A model generated the notes under the pieces. It had not been told where the DNA came from. It saw only the letters and a list, made by a program, of their open reading frames with translations, and made no database searches. Positions 31,204-40,020 of a stretch of 64,000 bases of DNA are shown piece after piece (within the stretch, counting starts at the first letter, position 1; each line of letters begins with the position of its first letter). The stretch lies in NCBI RefSeq assembly GCF_006547145.1, contig NZ_CP041244.1:992001-1056000 (forward strand). The letters run 5' to 3'. Source of the stretch: Actinomadura sp. WMMA1423. Lineage in GTDB: Bacteria; Actinomycetota; Actinomycetes; Streptosporangiales; Streptosporangiaceae. Both the position numbers and the translations under genes were made by a program.

Positions 31204-32784
31204 ATGGGTGAGTGGGCCGGGGAGACGGTCGGTCCGGATGTGTGGGAGACGTGCCGGGAGCTGATCCCAGCGGGGAGCGTGTTCGCGTTCCTGGCCGAGC
31301 ACCGTGGCGCGTTGTTCCCGGCGGTGATGTTCGCGGACATGTATCCGTCGGCGAACGGGCGGCCGTCGATGCCGCCGCAGATCCTGGCCGCGGCGATCAC
31401 TTTGCAGGCCCTGCACGGGCTGTCGGATTCTGAGACGGTGCAGGAGTTGCGGTGTGACCTGCGCTGGAAGGCCGCGTGCGGGCTGGGCCTGCACGACACC
31501 GCGTTCGATGCGTCGCTGCTGGCCTACTTCCGCCGTCGGCTGGCACGCTCGGCCCGGCCCGACCGGATCTTCGAGGCCGTGCGGGAGGTGGTGCGGGCGA
31601 CCGGGGTGCTCACCGGCAGGCATCGCCGTGCGCTGGACTCCACGGTGCTGGACGATGCGGTCGCCACCCAGGACACCGTCACCCAGTTGATCGCCGCCGT
31701 CCGCTCAGTGATCCGCCATGTCCCCGGGGCGGCCGAGGTGGCCGCGGCGGCGTGCACCGCCCACGACTACACCGACCCGGGCAAACCGCGCATCGCCTGG
31801 AACGACGAGCAGGCCCGCGCCGAGCTGGTGGACGCCCTGGTCACCGACGCGCTCAGGTTGCTGGGGCACCTGCCCGAGCAGGAACTGGGCGAGCGGGCCG
31901 CGAACGCGGTGGGCCTGCTGGCCCTGGTCGCCGGGCAGGACGTCGAACCGGCCGAAGGGTCCGACGGCCGCGACGGGCGCTGGCGCATCACCGACGGCAC
32001 CGCCCCGGACCGGGTGATCTCGACCGTCGACCCCCAAGCCCGGCACGTCCACAAGACCCGCAGCCACCGCCAGGACGGCTTCAAAGCCCACCTGGCCGTC
32101 GAGCCCGAAACCGGCCTGTTCACCGCGGTGGCCCTGCGGCCCGGCGCCGGGGCCGCCCACCACGAGGCCCTCGTCGGCCTGGACCTGCTCGCCGGCGAGG
32201 ACACCCCGGTGCAGGTGTTCGGCGACACCGCCTACTCCACCGGCCAGGCCCGCCACGCCCTCACCGCCGCCGGGCACCGGCTGTTCATCAAGCCCGCCCC
32301 GCTGCGGCCCGCCGTCCCCGGCGGCTTCACCCTCGACGACTTCGCCATCGACACCACCAACGGCACCGTGACCTGCCCCGCCGGGCACACCGCCCCCTTA
32401 TCGGACCCCGGCGGACGCCACCACCAGCGCAAAGCCGTGTTCGGGAACCGGTGCACCGGATGCCCCCTGCGCGAGCGGTGCACCAACGCCAAGGCAGGCC
32501 GGATCCTGACCATCCGCCCCCACCACGACCTCCAAGCCGCCGCCCGCCGCCAATCGGCCCACGACCCGGCCTGGCAAGCCGACTACCGCCGCTGGAGACC
32601 ACCGGTCGAACGCGCCGTCGCCTGGCTCGTCCACCACGGCAACCGCCGCCTCCGCCACCGCGGCACCATCAAAGCCGACGCCTGGCTCCACACCCGAGCC
32701 GCCGTCCTCAACCTCCGCCGACTCATCAACCTCGGACTCACCCGAACCAACGGCACCTGGCACCTGTCCACGGCCGAAGCATGA
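31204..32784 (+). CDS. IS1182-family DDE transposase
   Basis: A 526-aa transposase with an N-terminal DUF772-type domain (SMPPQILAAAITLQALHGLSDSETV, in part) and a DDE catalytic domain. Candidate triad residues are Asp145 in LDSTVLDD, Asp341 in FGDTAYS and Glu469 in RPPVERAVAWLVHHGNRR. A Cys cluster (TCPAGH, RCTGCPLRERC) separates the last two. The start is uncertain: in-frame GTG at 31186, 31198 and 31201 precede the ATG used, and no clear SD is present. Codon use is slightly different from neighbours but also very GC-rich. Confidence 0.92.
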   Translation: MGEWAGETVGPDVWETCRELIPAGSVFAFLAEHRGALFPAVMFADMYPSANGRPSMPPQILAAAITLQALHGLSDSETVQELRCDLRWKAACGLGLHDTAFDASLLAYFRRRLARSARPDRIFEAVREVVRATGVLTGRHRRALDSTVLDDAVATQDTVTQLIAAVRSVIRHVPGAAEVAAAACTAHDYTDPGKPRIAWNDEQARAELVDALVTDALRLLGHLPEQELGERAANAVGLLALVAGQDVEPAEGSDGRDGRWRITDGTAPDRVISTVDPQARHVHKTRSHRQDGFKAHLAVEPETGLFTAVALRPGAGAAHHEALVGLDLLAGEDTPVQVFGDTAYSTGQARHALTAAGHRLFIKPAPLRPAVPGGFTLDDFAIDTTNGTVTCPAGHTAPLSDPGGRHHQRKAVFGNRCTGCPLRERCTNAKAGRILTIRPHHDLQAAARRQSAHDPAWQADYRRWRPPVERAVAWLVHHGNRRLRHRGTIKADAWLHTRAAVLNLRRLINLGLTRTNGTWHLSTAEA

Positions 32785-32790
32785 CCACAC

Positions 32791-32823
32791 AGGGGCTGTC
32801 CGGCCCACGGCCGGACAGCCCCT
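32791..32823 (+). terminator. Transposase terminator hairpin
   Basis: A 15-bp perfect stem (AGGGGCTGTCCGGCC with its complement) and a 3-nt loop begin 6 bp after the transposase stop and end 2 bp before the right inverted repeat. Confidence 0.8.
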
Positions 32824-32825
32824 CA

Positions 32826-32848
32826 CAAGATCTTCAGCAGTCTTCTAG
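32826..32848 (-). repeat. Right terminal inverted repeat of the IS
   Basis: Exact reverse complement of 31129-31151. Its outer CTAG (32845-32848) contains the stop codon of the DUF3048 gene on the minus strand. Confidence 0.93.
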
Positions 32849-33879
32849 GGCGTGTAGGGCTTGCCGTCGTTGACGAGCACGACCCAGACCTGGCCGGGGG
32901 CGAAGTTCATCGGCTTGCCGTCGGCGGTGGCGTAGGTGGTGCCCTTGCTCTCGGACGGGCGCGACCACTTGGCGTCGTAGGCCTTGCCGTCGCGCAGGAC
33001 GACCGCGCGCCCGGTGCCGGTGGTGTGGATCAGCGGCGTGTAGCTGCCGAGGAAGTCGTGGAACTTCGAGCGGGTCGTCTTGGCGTACTGGACCACGACG
33101 GTCCTGCCGCCGAGGCGCCCGCCCTCCGCGGCGCGGTCGGGGCTGCCGCCCCAGCTGGCGAGCCACCGCTTCTGCTTGGGCGACCAGGTGAACCCCATGG
33201 TGGCGGCGGGCCACCGGGCGGTGAACGCCTTGGTGGGCTTGCCGCCGTCCGGGGCGTCCCCGAAGCGGAAGCCGATGTCGCGCGGCTTGGCGGCCTTCGG
33301 CGCCCGCTTGAGGAGGTTCTTGGGGTCGGCGTAGAGGTTGTAGGGGATGCGCCTGTCGCTGGCACGGAAGTACGCGCCGCCCGCGCTCTCCTGGGAGATG
33401 TCGTACACCGGAGCCTTGCGGATGTACTTCTTCATCTTGCTCTGGACGCCGGAGAACGCGAAGGCGGGGCGGCCGAACTGCGGCAGGATGTGCAGGTCGG
33501 AGATGCGGGCGCTGCGCACGGGCCCGACCTTCTTCGGCAGCTTGGAGGAGTAGACCGCCATCAGACGGGTCTCGCCGCCCTCCACCTGCTCGACGTAGAC
33601 GATGTCGGCGGCCGAGACGCCGCTCTGCGGCAGCGCGGGCCGCGTGTTCTCGATCTTGACCGCGAGGACGGGGTTGCCGAGGCCCTTGGCGCCTCCGGTG
33701 AACGGGTGCGTCGCCGGAGCGGGGGTCCCGCTCTCCTGGGGCGCGCCCGTGCTCTTCGGCGGCGGCGCCGCCTCCGGGCCGTCCGAGCCCGAGCAGGCGG
33801 GCAGCGCGGCGCCGAGGACGAGGACACCGGCCCCCGCGGCCGCGCGCCTCCGGGCGGTGCTGTCCCAGACAGATCGCAC
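32845..33879 (-). CDS. DUF3048 (YerB-like) lipoprotein
   Basis: The 344-aa product has a signal peptide with lipobox LPAC (Cys about 29), so it is a lipoprotein on the outer face of the membrane. A Pro/Ser/Thr-rich linker is followed by the DUF3048 domain (PVLAVKIENTRPALPQSGVS, GPVRSARISDL, GFTWSPKQKRWLAS). Function is unknown. The GTG start has GGAGGGG 6 nt upstream. The stop codon is the TAG within the CTAG shared with the insertion sequence; because that tetranucleotide is restored, the protein end (KPYTP) appears native. Confidence 0.85.
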   Translation of the reverse strand: MRSVWDSTARRRAAAGAGVLVLGAALPACSGSDGPEAAPPPKSTGAPQESGTPAPATHPFTGGAKGLGNPVLAVKIENTRPALPQSGVSAADIVYVEQVEGGETRLMAVYSSKLPKKVGPVRSARISDLHILPQFGRPAFAFSGVQSKMKKYIRKAPVYDISQESAGGAYFRASDRRIPYNLYADPKNLLKRAPKAAKPRDIGFRFGDAPDGGKPTKAFTARWPAATMGFTWSPKQKRWLASWGGSPDRAAEGGRLGGRTVVVQYAKTTRSKFHDFLGSYTPLIHTTGTGRAVVLRDGKAYDAKWSRPSESKGTTYATADGKPMNFAPGQVWVVLVNDGKPYTP

Positions 33880-34016
33880 GATCTACCCCTCCTTTGGACG
33901 ATCTGCCAGAGATTAGCGAACGCGGTCCCGTGCGCTCGCCCGCCAGGTGGTACGGACGCGCGGTGCCTCCCCGATCAAATCGGATCCGGCGGCGTCCGCG
34001 GGCGGATTGGCAGCGG

Positions 34017-34556
34017 TCAGATCCCGGGCGGGTCGTCGTCGATCTCGAAGAAGTCCGGGAGCGGGGCGCGCCCGGCGAGCGGCAGGACCCGAATGAGCAG
34101 CTTGCGGCGCGCGATCCGGGCCTGGGACACGGCGTCGTTGTAGAAGCGGCGGGCGTAGGCGACCTTCGCGGCGGCGGACGACAGCTCCTCCAGGACCGCC
34201 CGGCCGTCGCCGCCCCGGGCGGCGAGGGCGTCGACGAAACCGGGCTGGTCGACGGCCGCGCGCAGCGCCCGCGACAGGTCGCTCTCGGCGAACTCGCGCC
34301 CGTCGGCGTCGGCGGTGCGGGCCTCGTGGGCGGCCGTGGCCAGCACGAGGCTGGTGGCGGGGTCCAGAAGCCGCGACGCGGCCAGTTCGAGCGTGGCCGC
34401 GGCCCGCCTGACGAGCGCGGCGTCGAGCGCGGCGCGGGCCGTCTCGACCCGCACGTGCAGCCGGTCGAGGCGGGTGGCGCGCCACGACACGTACACGCCG
34501 ACGAGGAAGACGAGGGCGATCCAGAACAGGACGTCGATGACCCAGTCGTAGGACAC
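34017..34556 (-). CDS. LemA-like membrane protein
   Basis: The 179-aa product has one N-terminal membrane helix (WVIDVLFWIALVFLVGVYVSW) followed by a long helical region with LemA-type features (TRLDRLHVRVETARAALDAAL, in part, and ARRFYNDAVSQARIARRK) and an acidic C-terminus. Role unknown. It starts 8 bp after the pimA stop, so it is part of the pgsA-patA-pimA transcription unit. Confidence 0.7.
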   Translation of the reverse strand: MSYDWVIDVLFWIALVFLVGVYVSWRATRLDRLHVRVETARAALDAALVRRAAATLELAASRLLDPATSLVLATAAHEARTADADGREFAESDLSRALRAAVDQPGFVDALAARGGDGRAVLEELSSAAAKVAYARRFYNDAVSQARIARRKLLIRVLPLAGRAPLPDFFEIDDDPPGI

Positions 34557-34564
34557 GCCGCCCC

Positions 34565-35725
34565 CTACGCGCCGAGGCCGGACTCGACGACCCGGACGCG
34601 GCCGCCGGTGACGGTCTCGTAGACCCGCACCACGTCGCGGGCCACGGACGACCAGTCGTAGGCGCGGACGGCCGCGCGGGCCTCCGCCGACAGCTGCTTG
34701 CGGCGGGCCGCGTCGTCGAGCAGGGCTCCGGCCGCCGCCGCGAGGGCCTCGTGGTCGCCGACCGGGAACAGCGCCCCGGCCCGGCCGCCGCGCAGGACGC
34801 GGTCGAACGCCTCGATGTCGCTGGCGAGGATGGGCGCGCCCGCCGCCATGGCCTCGGCGAGGACGATGCCGAAGCTCTCGCCGCCGAGGTTCGGCGCGAC
34901 GAACACGTCCACCGAGTGGTAGGCGCGGACCTTGTCCTCCTCGCTCACCAGGCCGAGCACGACGACGCGGTCGCGCAGGTCGGAGGGGACCCGGGCCAGC
35001 ACCTCGGCGGCGTCGCCGGGGCCGGCGAGCAGCAGCCGCAACCCGGGCCGCAGCCGCCCGATGATCTCGAAGGCGCGCAGCAGCACCGGCAGGCCCTTGC
35101 GCGGCTCGTCCATCCGGCCGAGGAAGCCGAGCGCCCCTCCGTCGCCCCCGGGCGGCGGGCCCGCGCGGCCGCGCCAGCCGGGCAGCGGCTCCGCCATCGC
35201 GTAGCGCTCGGTCGCTACGCCGTTCGGGATCAGCACGGCGTCGCCGCCGAGGTGCTCGACGAGGGTCGTGCGGGCGGCCTCGGACACCGCGATCCGGCCG
35301 GTGATCTTCTCCAGGGCGCTCTGCAGGATCGGGGCGGTGACCGACAGCGCCCGCGACCTCTCGTAGGAGGCGTGGAACGTGCCCACGATGGGCCCGTCGG
35401 CGGCCCAGCAGGCCAGCAGCCCGAGCGAGGGCGCGGCCGGCTCGTGGACGTGCAGGACGTCGAACCCGCCGTCGCGGATCCAGCGCCGGACCCGCCCCGC
35501 CGAGAGGAAGCCGAAGGCCAGCCGCGCGACCGAGCCGTTGTAGGGGACGGGAACGGCGCGCCCGGCCGACACCACGTAGGGCGGCAGGTCGGCGTCGTCG
35601 TCGGCGGGCGTGATGACCGACACCTCGTGGCCGAGCGCGAGCAGCGCCTCGGCGAGGTCGCCGATGTGCTGCTGGACGCCGCCCGGCACGTCCCAGGTGT
35701 ACGGGCAGACGAGCCCCACCTTCAC
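34565..35725 (-). CDS. pimA: Phosphatidyl-myo-inositol mannosyltransferase PimA
   Basis: A GT4 enzyme that transfers the first mannose from GDP-mannose to phosphatidylinositol at the cytoplasmic membrane face. The 386-aa protein begins VCPYTWDVPGGVQQHIGDLA, as in mycobacterial PimA, and contains HVHEP, IPNGV, FLGRMDEPRKGLPVLL and the EX7E-type donor motif GGESFGIVLAEAMAAG. The order pgsA-patA-pimA is that of the mycobacterial PIM operon, which supports the specific call. Confidence 0.9.
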   Translation of the reverse strand: MKVGLVCPYTWDVPGGVQQHIGDLAEALLALGHEVSVITPADDDADLPPYVVSAGRAVPVPYNGSVARLAFGFLSAGRVRRWIRDGGFDVLHVHEPAAPSLGLLACWAADGPIVGTFHASYERSRALSVTAPILQSALEKITGRIAVSEAARTTLVEHLGGDAVLIPNGVATERYAMAEPLPGWRGRAGPPPGGDGGALGFLGRMDEPRKGLPVLLRAFEIIGRLRPGLRLLLAGPGDAAEVLARVPSDLRDRVVVLGLVSEEDKVRAYHSVDVFVAPNLGGESFGIVLAEAMAAGAPILASDIEAFDRVLRGGRAGALFPVGDHEALAAAAGALLDDAARRKQLSAEARAAVRAYDWSSVARDVVRVYETVTGGRVRVVESGLGA

Positions 35726-35735
35726 CGGGCGGCCC

Positions 35736-36665
35736 TCATCCCCGGCCGTCCGCGAGGTCGTCCACCCAGACCTTCTGCAGCATGTGCCAGTCCTCCGGGT
35801 GGGCGGCGATGCCCTCCTCGAAGGCGCGCGCGAGCTCCTGGGTCATGGCCTGGATCTTCTCCTGTCTGCCGCCCTCGTCCGGCACGGGGATCTCATCGTG
35901 GACCCTCGCCGCCCAGTACTCGCCCTCATACCAGAGTGTCACGGGGATGAGGGCGGCGCCCGTCTGGACGGCCAGCGCGGCCGACACCGCGGGCATCCGG
36001 GCGGTGGCGCCGAAGAACCGGACGTCGATCCCGCTTTCGGTCAGGTCGCGGTCGACGACGAGGCACACCGGCCGCCCGGCGCGCAGCCGCTGCGCCAGCC
36101 TCCCGTAGGCGGAGGCGCCCTTGTGCGCGAGGACCTCCATGCCGAGGCTCTCGCGGAACTCGACGAACCGGTCGAACAGCGACGCGGGCTCGAGCCGCTC
36201 GGCGACGGTGGTGAAGGGGTGGCCGGAGTGCACCAGCCACGCGCCGGCGTGCTCGTAGTTGCCCATGTGGGGCAGCGCCAGGATGACGCCGCGGCCGGAG
36301 TCGAGGTTGGTGAAGATCTTCTTCTCGCCGGTGACCCTCATCCGGCCGAGGATCCGCGCCCGGTCGTACTCGGGCAGCCGGAAGACCTCCAGCCAGTAGC
36401 GGAAGTAGGAGCGCAGCACCTTCTTGCTGAGGATGCGGACCTCGTCGTCGACGGCGTCCTTGCCGAGGACGCGGCAGAGGTTCTTCTCCAGTTGCCGCAC
36501 CCCGCCGCCGTGGCGGTGCCAGGTGCGGTCGGCGAGCGCGGCGAACACCAGGCGCGCCGCGCTCTCGGGCATCTTGCGGACGACCGTCCAGCCCAGGGCG
36601 TAGACGGCGTCGGTCACCTCGTCGCGAAGCGACGGCGCCGCCTCCTCGCGGCGGGACGTGGTCAT
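35736..36665 (-). CDS. Phosphatidylinositol mannoside acyltransferase (PatA-like, LpxL family)
   Basis: The 309-aa protein is of the HtrB/LpxL acyltransferase family, which in mycobacteria acylates the PimA-added mannose. The catalytic HX4E motif is in LPHMGNYEHAG, and the VVDRDLTESGIDVRFFG region is typical of the family. The ATG overlaps the pgsA stop (ATGA 36662-36665). pimA starts 10 bp after its stop. The symbol patA is likely by context. Confidence 0.88.
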   Translation of the reverse strand: MTTSRREEAAPSLRDEVTDAVYALGWTVVRKMPESAARLVFAALADRTWHRHGGGVRQLEKNLCRVLGKDAVDDEVRILSKKVLRSYFRYWLEVFRLPEYDRARILGRMRVTGEKKIFTNLDSGRGVILALPHMGNYEHAGAWLVHSGHPFTTVAERLEPASLFDRFVEFRESLGMEVLAHKGASAYGRLAQRLRAGRPVCLVVDRDLTESGIDVRFFGATARMPAVSAALAVQTGAALIPVTLWYEGEYWAARVHDEIPVPDEGGRQEKIQAMTQELARAFEEGIAAHPEDWHMLQKVWVDDLADGRG

Positions 36666-37324
36666 GGACGCGGCTCCGGCGTCTTCTCGGCCCCGTTCTG
36701 CGCGCCGTTCCCGGCCCGGGGGGCCGCCCCGGGCTTCGCCTGGGCGTAGACGGTGGCGAACCGCTGCCCCACCGTGACGGTGCTGAGCACGGCGAGGGCC
36801 CACAGCGCGACGGCCAGGATGTAGGGGACGCCGAGCCCGTCGAACCCGGCGGCGACCAGGACGACGATGAGCCGCTCGGCGCGCTCGGCGATGCCGACGT
36901 TGCAGGTGTAGCCGAGCCCTTCGGCGCGCGCCTTGGCGTAGGACACCACGACCCCGGCGACCAGGCAGTACAGGGCGACCCCGGCGAGCTGCTCCTGACC
37001 TCCCCGGTAGAGCCCGATCATGAGCCCCGCGAAGATCGCGGCATCGGCGACGCGGTCCATGGTGGAGTCCAGGAACGCGCCGAACGAGGAGATCTTCCCC
37101 GTGACCCGGGCGACCGCGCCGTCGAGCATGTCGAACAGGACGAACGCGGTGATGACCATCGTCCCCCAGAAGAACTCCCCGCGCGGGAACAGCACGAGCG
37201 CTCCGGCGGCGACGCCGACCGTCCCGATGACGGTGATGGCGTTGGGCGAGACCCCGGTCCGCGCGACCGCCTGTCCGACGGGGGTGAGGACGCGCCCCAG
37301 CGCGGGCCTGATCTTGTTGAGCAT
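36662..37324 (-). CDS. pgsA: Phosphatidylinositol phosphate synthase (CDP-alcohol phosphatidyltransferase)
   Basis: An integral membrane enzyme that joins CDP-diacylglycerol to inositol phosphate, giving the lipid mannosylated by PimA. The 220-aa product carries the family signature D-x2-D-G-x2-A-R-x8-G-x3-D-x3-D in FDMLDGAVARVTGK...GAFLDSTMDR, with five to six membrane helices. ATG at 37324 (MLNKIRPALGRVLTPVG) is the usual start; an upstream in-frame extension is Pro/Arg-rich and unlikely. It is the first gene of the pgsA-patA-pimA operon. Confidence 0.92.
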   Translation of the reverse strand: MLNKIRPALGRVLTPVGQAVARTGVSPNAITVIGTVGVAAGALVLFPRGEFFWGTMVITAFVLFDMLDGAVARVTGKISSFGAFLDSTMDRVADAAIFAGLMIGLYRGGQEQLAGVALYCLVAGVVVSYAKARAEGLGYTCNVGIAERAERLIVVLVAAGFDGLGVPYILAVALWALAVLSTVTVGQRFATVYAQAKPGAAPRAGNGAQNGAEKTPEPRP

Positions 37325-37678
37325 CGCCGTCCGTTCTCGTGGTCGCGTGGAGTCGTCGCCGCCGGGAGTCGTCGTCACCGGGAGCGGCGCCGCCGCGGGC
37401 GACCGGCGCCCGCGCGGCGCGCCCATCGTAGTGCGGACGCCGCGGGCGCGCGGCCGGGCGCGGGCGCGCAGGCGGCGCGGCCCGGACGGATCGCGGTTGT
37501 TTGCCGTTCACCCCTTGTGATCCCGGCCCTCACGGGAAAGGCTGTTGGCACGGGTGTGACGTCGGTCACGCGCGATGGACGAGGTCGGACGCCGCACTCG
37601 GACGTCAGGGCCGGGCCCGCCGGGCCGGGCCCCAGCCGCACGCGGGCCTCCGCGAGAGGCCCGTCCGAGGAGGTAGTC
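37325..37678. other. 354-bp intergenic region between divergent pgsA and EF-G2 genes
   Basis: No convincing gene is present. It holds the promoters of both divergent genes, a CRP-like palindrome (37555-37570) and, at its right end, the GAGGAGG ribosome binding site of the EF-G2 gene. The left half is a C/G-rich stretch with no recognisable signal. Confidence 0.6.
37555..37570. promoter_or_regulatory. Candidate CRP-family site TGTGA-N6-TCACG
   Basis: TGTGACGTCGGTCACG matches the CRP consensus TGTGA-N6-TCACA at 9 of 10 defined bases and is symmetric over GTGAC/GTCAC. It lies about 110 bp upstream of the EF-G2 start. Binding is not shown. Confidence 0.35.
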
Positions 37679-39844
37679 ATGGCGGACAAGGGAGGCCACC
37701 CGGGAGCCCCCGGCAGGGCACCGGAGGCCGACGGGTGCGAGAAGGTGCGCAATGTCGCGCTGGTCGGCCATTCAGGAGCGGGGAAGACCACGCTCGTCGA
37801 GGCGCTGCTCGCCGCCACGGGCACGCTGCAGCGGGCGGGGAAGGTCGAGGACGGCACCACCGTCAGCGACTTCGACGAGATCGAGATGCGCCAGCAGCGC
37901 TCGGTCAACCTCGCGCTCGCGCCGCTGAAGCACGGCGACGTCAAGGTCAATCTCATCGACACGCCCGGCTACGCCGACTTCGTCGGCGACCTGCGGGCCG
38001 GGCTGCGCGCCGCCGACGCGGCACTCTTCGTGATCTCCGCGGTGGACGGCATCGACGGGCTGACCCGGATGATCTGGGACGAGTGCGCGGCGGTGCGGAT
38101 GCCCCGCGCGGTCGTCATCACCAAGGTCGACCAGCAGCGCGGCGACTACGACGACGTGGTCATGACCTGCCAGGACGCCTTCGGCGAGGGCGTCGCGCCG
38201 CTGTACTTCCCCGCCCAGGGCGACGACGGCCTGAAGGGCCTGATCGGGCTGCTGTCGCAGCGCTGCCTCGACTACTCCACCGGGCGGCGCACCGAGTGCG
38301 ACCCCGACCCCCGGTACCTGGACCAGATCTCCGAGCAGCGCGCCTCGCTCATCGAGGGGATCATCCAGGAGAGCGAGGACGAGACCCTCATGGACCGCTA
38401 CCTGTCCGGTGAGGAGATCGACGTCAAGGCGCTCATCGAGGACCTGGAGACCGCGGTGGCGCGCGGGAGCTTCTACCCCGTCCTCGCGACGTCGGTCCCG
38501 CACGGCGACCACCCCGGCCCGGTCGTCGGCATGCTGGAGCTGCTGGAGGTCATCACCCAGGCGTTCCCGTCCCCCCTCGAGCACGGCATCCCGCCCGTGG
38601 CGCCCGTGGCGGGCGGCCCCCCGAAGGAGATCTCCTGCGACCCGGAGGGGCCGCTGGTCGCCGAGGTCGTCAAGACCACGTCCGACCCCTATGTCGGGCG
38701 GATCTCGCTGGTCCGCGTCTTCTCCGGGACGCTGCGCCCCGACACCACCGTGCACGTCTCCGGGCACGGCATGGAGGACCGCGGCCACGAGGACCACGAC
38801 GTCGACGAGCGGGTCGGCGCGCTCACCTCGCCCCTGGGCAAGACCCAGCGCACCATGTCCTCGTGCGGCGCCGGCGACATCTGCGCGGTGGCCAAGCTCA
38901 GCCGCGCCGAGACGGGCGACACGCTGTCCGATCCGGGGGCGCCCATGGTGATGGCGCCCTGGTCCATGCCCGACCCCCTGCTGCCGGTCGCCATCCGCGC
39001 CAAGTCCAAGGCCGACGAGGACAAGCTGAGCCAGGCGCTCGGCCGGCTCGTCGCCGAGGACCCGACGCTGCGGCTGGAGAACAACGCCGAGACCCGGCAG
39101 CTGGTGCTGTGGTGCATGGGCGAGGCCCACGCCGACGTGCTGATCGACCGGCTGAGCGCCCGCTACGGCGTCGAGGTCGAGCGGGTGGAGCTGCGCGTCC
39201 CGCTGCGCGAGACGTTCGGCGGGGCGGCGAAGGGCCTCGGCCGGCACGTCAAGCAGAGCGGCGGGCACGGGCAGTACGGCATCTGCCACATCGACGTCGA
39301 GCCGCTGCCCTCCGGCGAGGGCTTCGAGTTCGTGGACAAGATCGTCGGCGGTGTCGTGCCGCGCCAGTTCATCCCCTCGGTCGAGAAGGGCGTGCGGCAG
39401 CAGATGGAGCGCGGCGTCTCCGCCGGGTACCCGATGGTCGACATCAAGGTCACCCTGCACGACGGGAAGGCGCACTCGGTCGACTCCTCCGACATGGCGT
39501 TCCAGGCCGCCGGCGCGCTCGCGCTGAAGGACGCGGCGGGCCGGGTGCCGGTCCTGCTGCTGGAGCCGGTCGACGAGGTGGACGTCCTGGTCGCCGACGA
39601 GTACGTCGGGCAGATCATGTCCGACCTCACCTCCCGGCGCGGGCGGGTGCTCGGCTCCCAGGCGGTCCCCGGCGGGCGCACGATGATCAAGGCGGAGGTG
39701 CCGCAGCTGGAGATCATCCGGTACGCGATCGACCTGCGCTCGATGTCGCAGGGGACGGGCACGTTCAGCCGCGGCTTCCTGCGCTACGAACCGCTCCCCT
39801 CCCACCTCGCCGACAAGGTGGCCGCCGAGTCCAGGGACGGCTGA
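37679..39844 (+). CDS. Elongation factor G-like protein EF-G2
   Basis: The 721-aa GTPase has G1 GHSGAGKTTLVE, G3 DTPGYADF and a G4 of TKVD rather than NKxD, then EF-G domains II-V (GGHGQYGICHIDVEPL, GGVVPRQFIPSVEKG). This is the second, divergent EF-G paralogue of actinobacteria, not the main fusA; the mycobacterial EF-G2 binds GTP but lacks ribosome-dependent GTPase (family knowledge). ATG at 37679 has GAGGAGG 5 nt upstream. Its physiological role is unclear. Confidence 0.9.
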   Translation: MADKGGHPGAPGRAPEADGCEKVRNVALVGHSGAGKTTLVEALLAATGTLQRAGKVEDGTTVSDFDEIEMRQQRSVNLALAPLKHGDVKVNLIDTPGYADFVGDLRAGLRAADAALFVISAVDGIDGLTRMIWDECAAVRMPRAVVITKVDQQRGDYDDVVMTCQDAFGEGVAPLYFPAQGDDGLKGLIGLLSQRCLDYSTGRRTECDPDPRYLDQISEQRASLIEGIIQESEDETLMDRYLSGEEIDVKALIEDLETAVARGSFYPVLATSVPHGDHPGPVVGMLELLEVITQAFPSPLEHGIPPVAPVAGGPPKEISCDPEGPLVAEVVKTTSDPYVGRISLVRVFSGTLRPDTTVHVSGHGMEDRGHEDHDVDERVGALTSPLGKTQRTMSSCGAGDICAVAKLSRAETGDTLSDPGAPMVMAPWSMPDPLLPVAIRAKSKADEDKLSQALGRLVAEDPTLRLENNAETRQLVLWCMGEAHADVLIDRLSARYGVEVERVELRVPLRETFGGAAKGLGRHVKQSGGHGQYGICHIDVEPLPSGEGFEFVDKIVGGVVPRQFIPSVEKGVRQQMERGVSAGYPMVDIKVTLHDGKAHSVDSSDMAFQAAGALALKDAAGRVPVLLLEPVDEVDVLVADEYVGQIMSDLTSRRGRVLGSQAVPGGRTMIKAEVPQLEIIRYAIDLRSMSQGTGTFSRGFLRYEPLPSHLADKVAAESRDG

Positions 39845-39856
39845 CCGCACCGCTCG

Positions 39857-39888
39857 GGGACGGGGCCCGGCGCGCCGGGCCCCGTCCC
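39857..39888 (+). terminator. 32-bp perfect palindrome terminator after EF-G2
   Basis: Two 16-bp arms beginning GGGACGGGGCCCGGCG are exact complements with no loop, 12 bp after the stop codon. Confidence 0.75.
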
Positions 39889-40020
39889 GCCTTCGGCGGC
39901 GACCCGCGGCGCCGCCGACTCGCCCTGCGGGGGGAGCCCGACTCATCCCGCAGGGTGACCCGCGATTCGGCCGGACGGCCGATGATCAGGCAGGGTCGCC
40001 GGTGCCATCGTTGAGTCACA

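Larger units (their letters stand above)
31129..32848 (+). mobile_element. Complete IS1182-family insertion sequence
   Basis: The element is bounded by perfect 23-bp inverted repeats, 31129-31151 (starting CTAGAAGACTGCTGAAG) and 32826-32848. It encloses one full-length transposase gene. CTAG at each tip is palindromic, so it can be read either as part of the repeats or as a 4-bp target duplication, giving 1,720 bp with it or 1,712 bp without one copy at each end. The right tip coincides with the TAG stop of the DUF3048 gene. Intact ends and gene suggest a recent, possibly active insertion. Confidence 0.93.

Noticed and set aside
32845..33879. DUF3048 gene truncated by the insertion sequence
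   Set aside because: The stop codon lies in the CTAG at the junction, and the C-terminus reads through a complete domain, so the gene appears intact.
37325..37678. N-terminal extension of pgsA or a small gene in the 354-bp gap
   Set aside because: The in-frame extension is Pro/Arg-rich and not conserved in the family, and no RBS-supported frame was seen.
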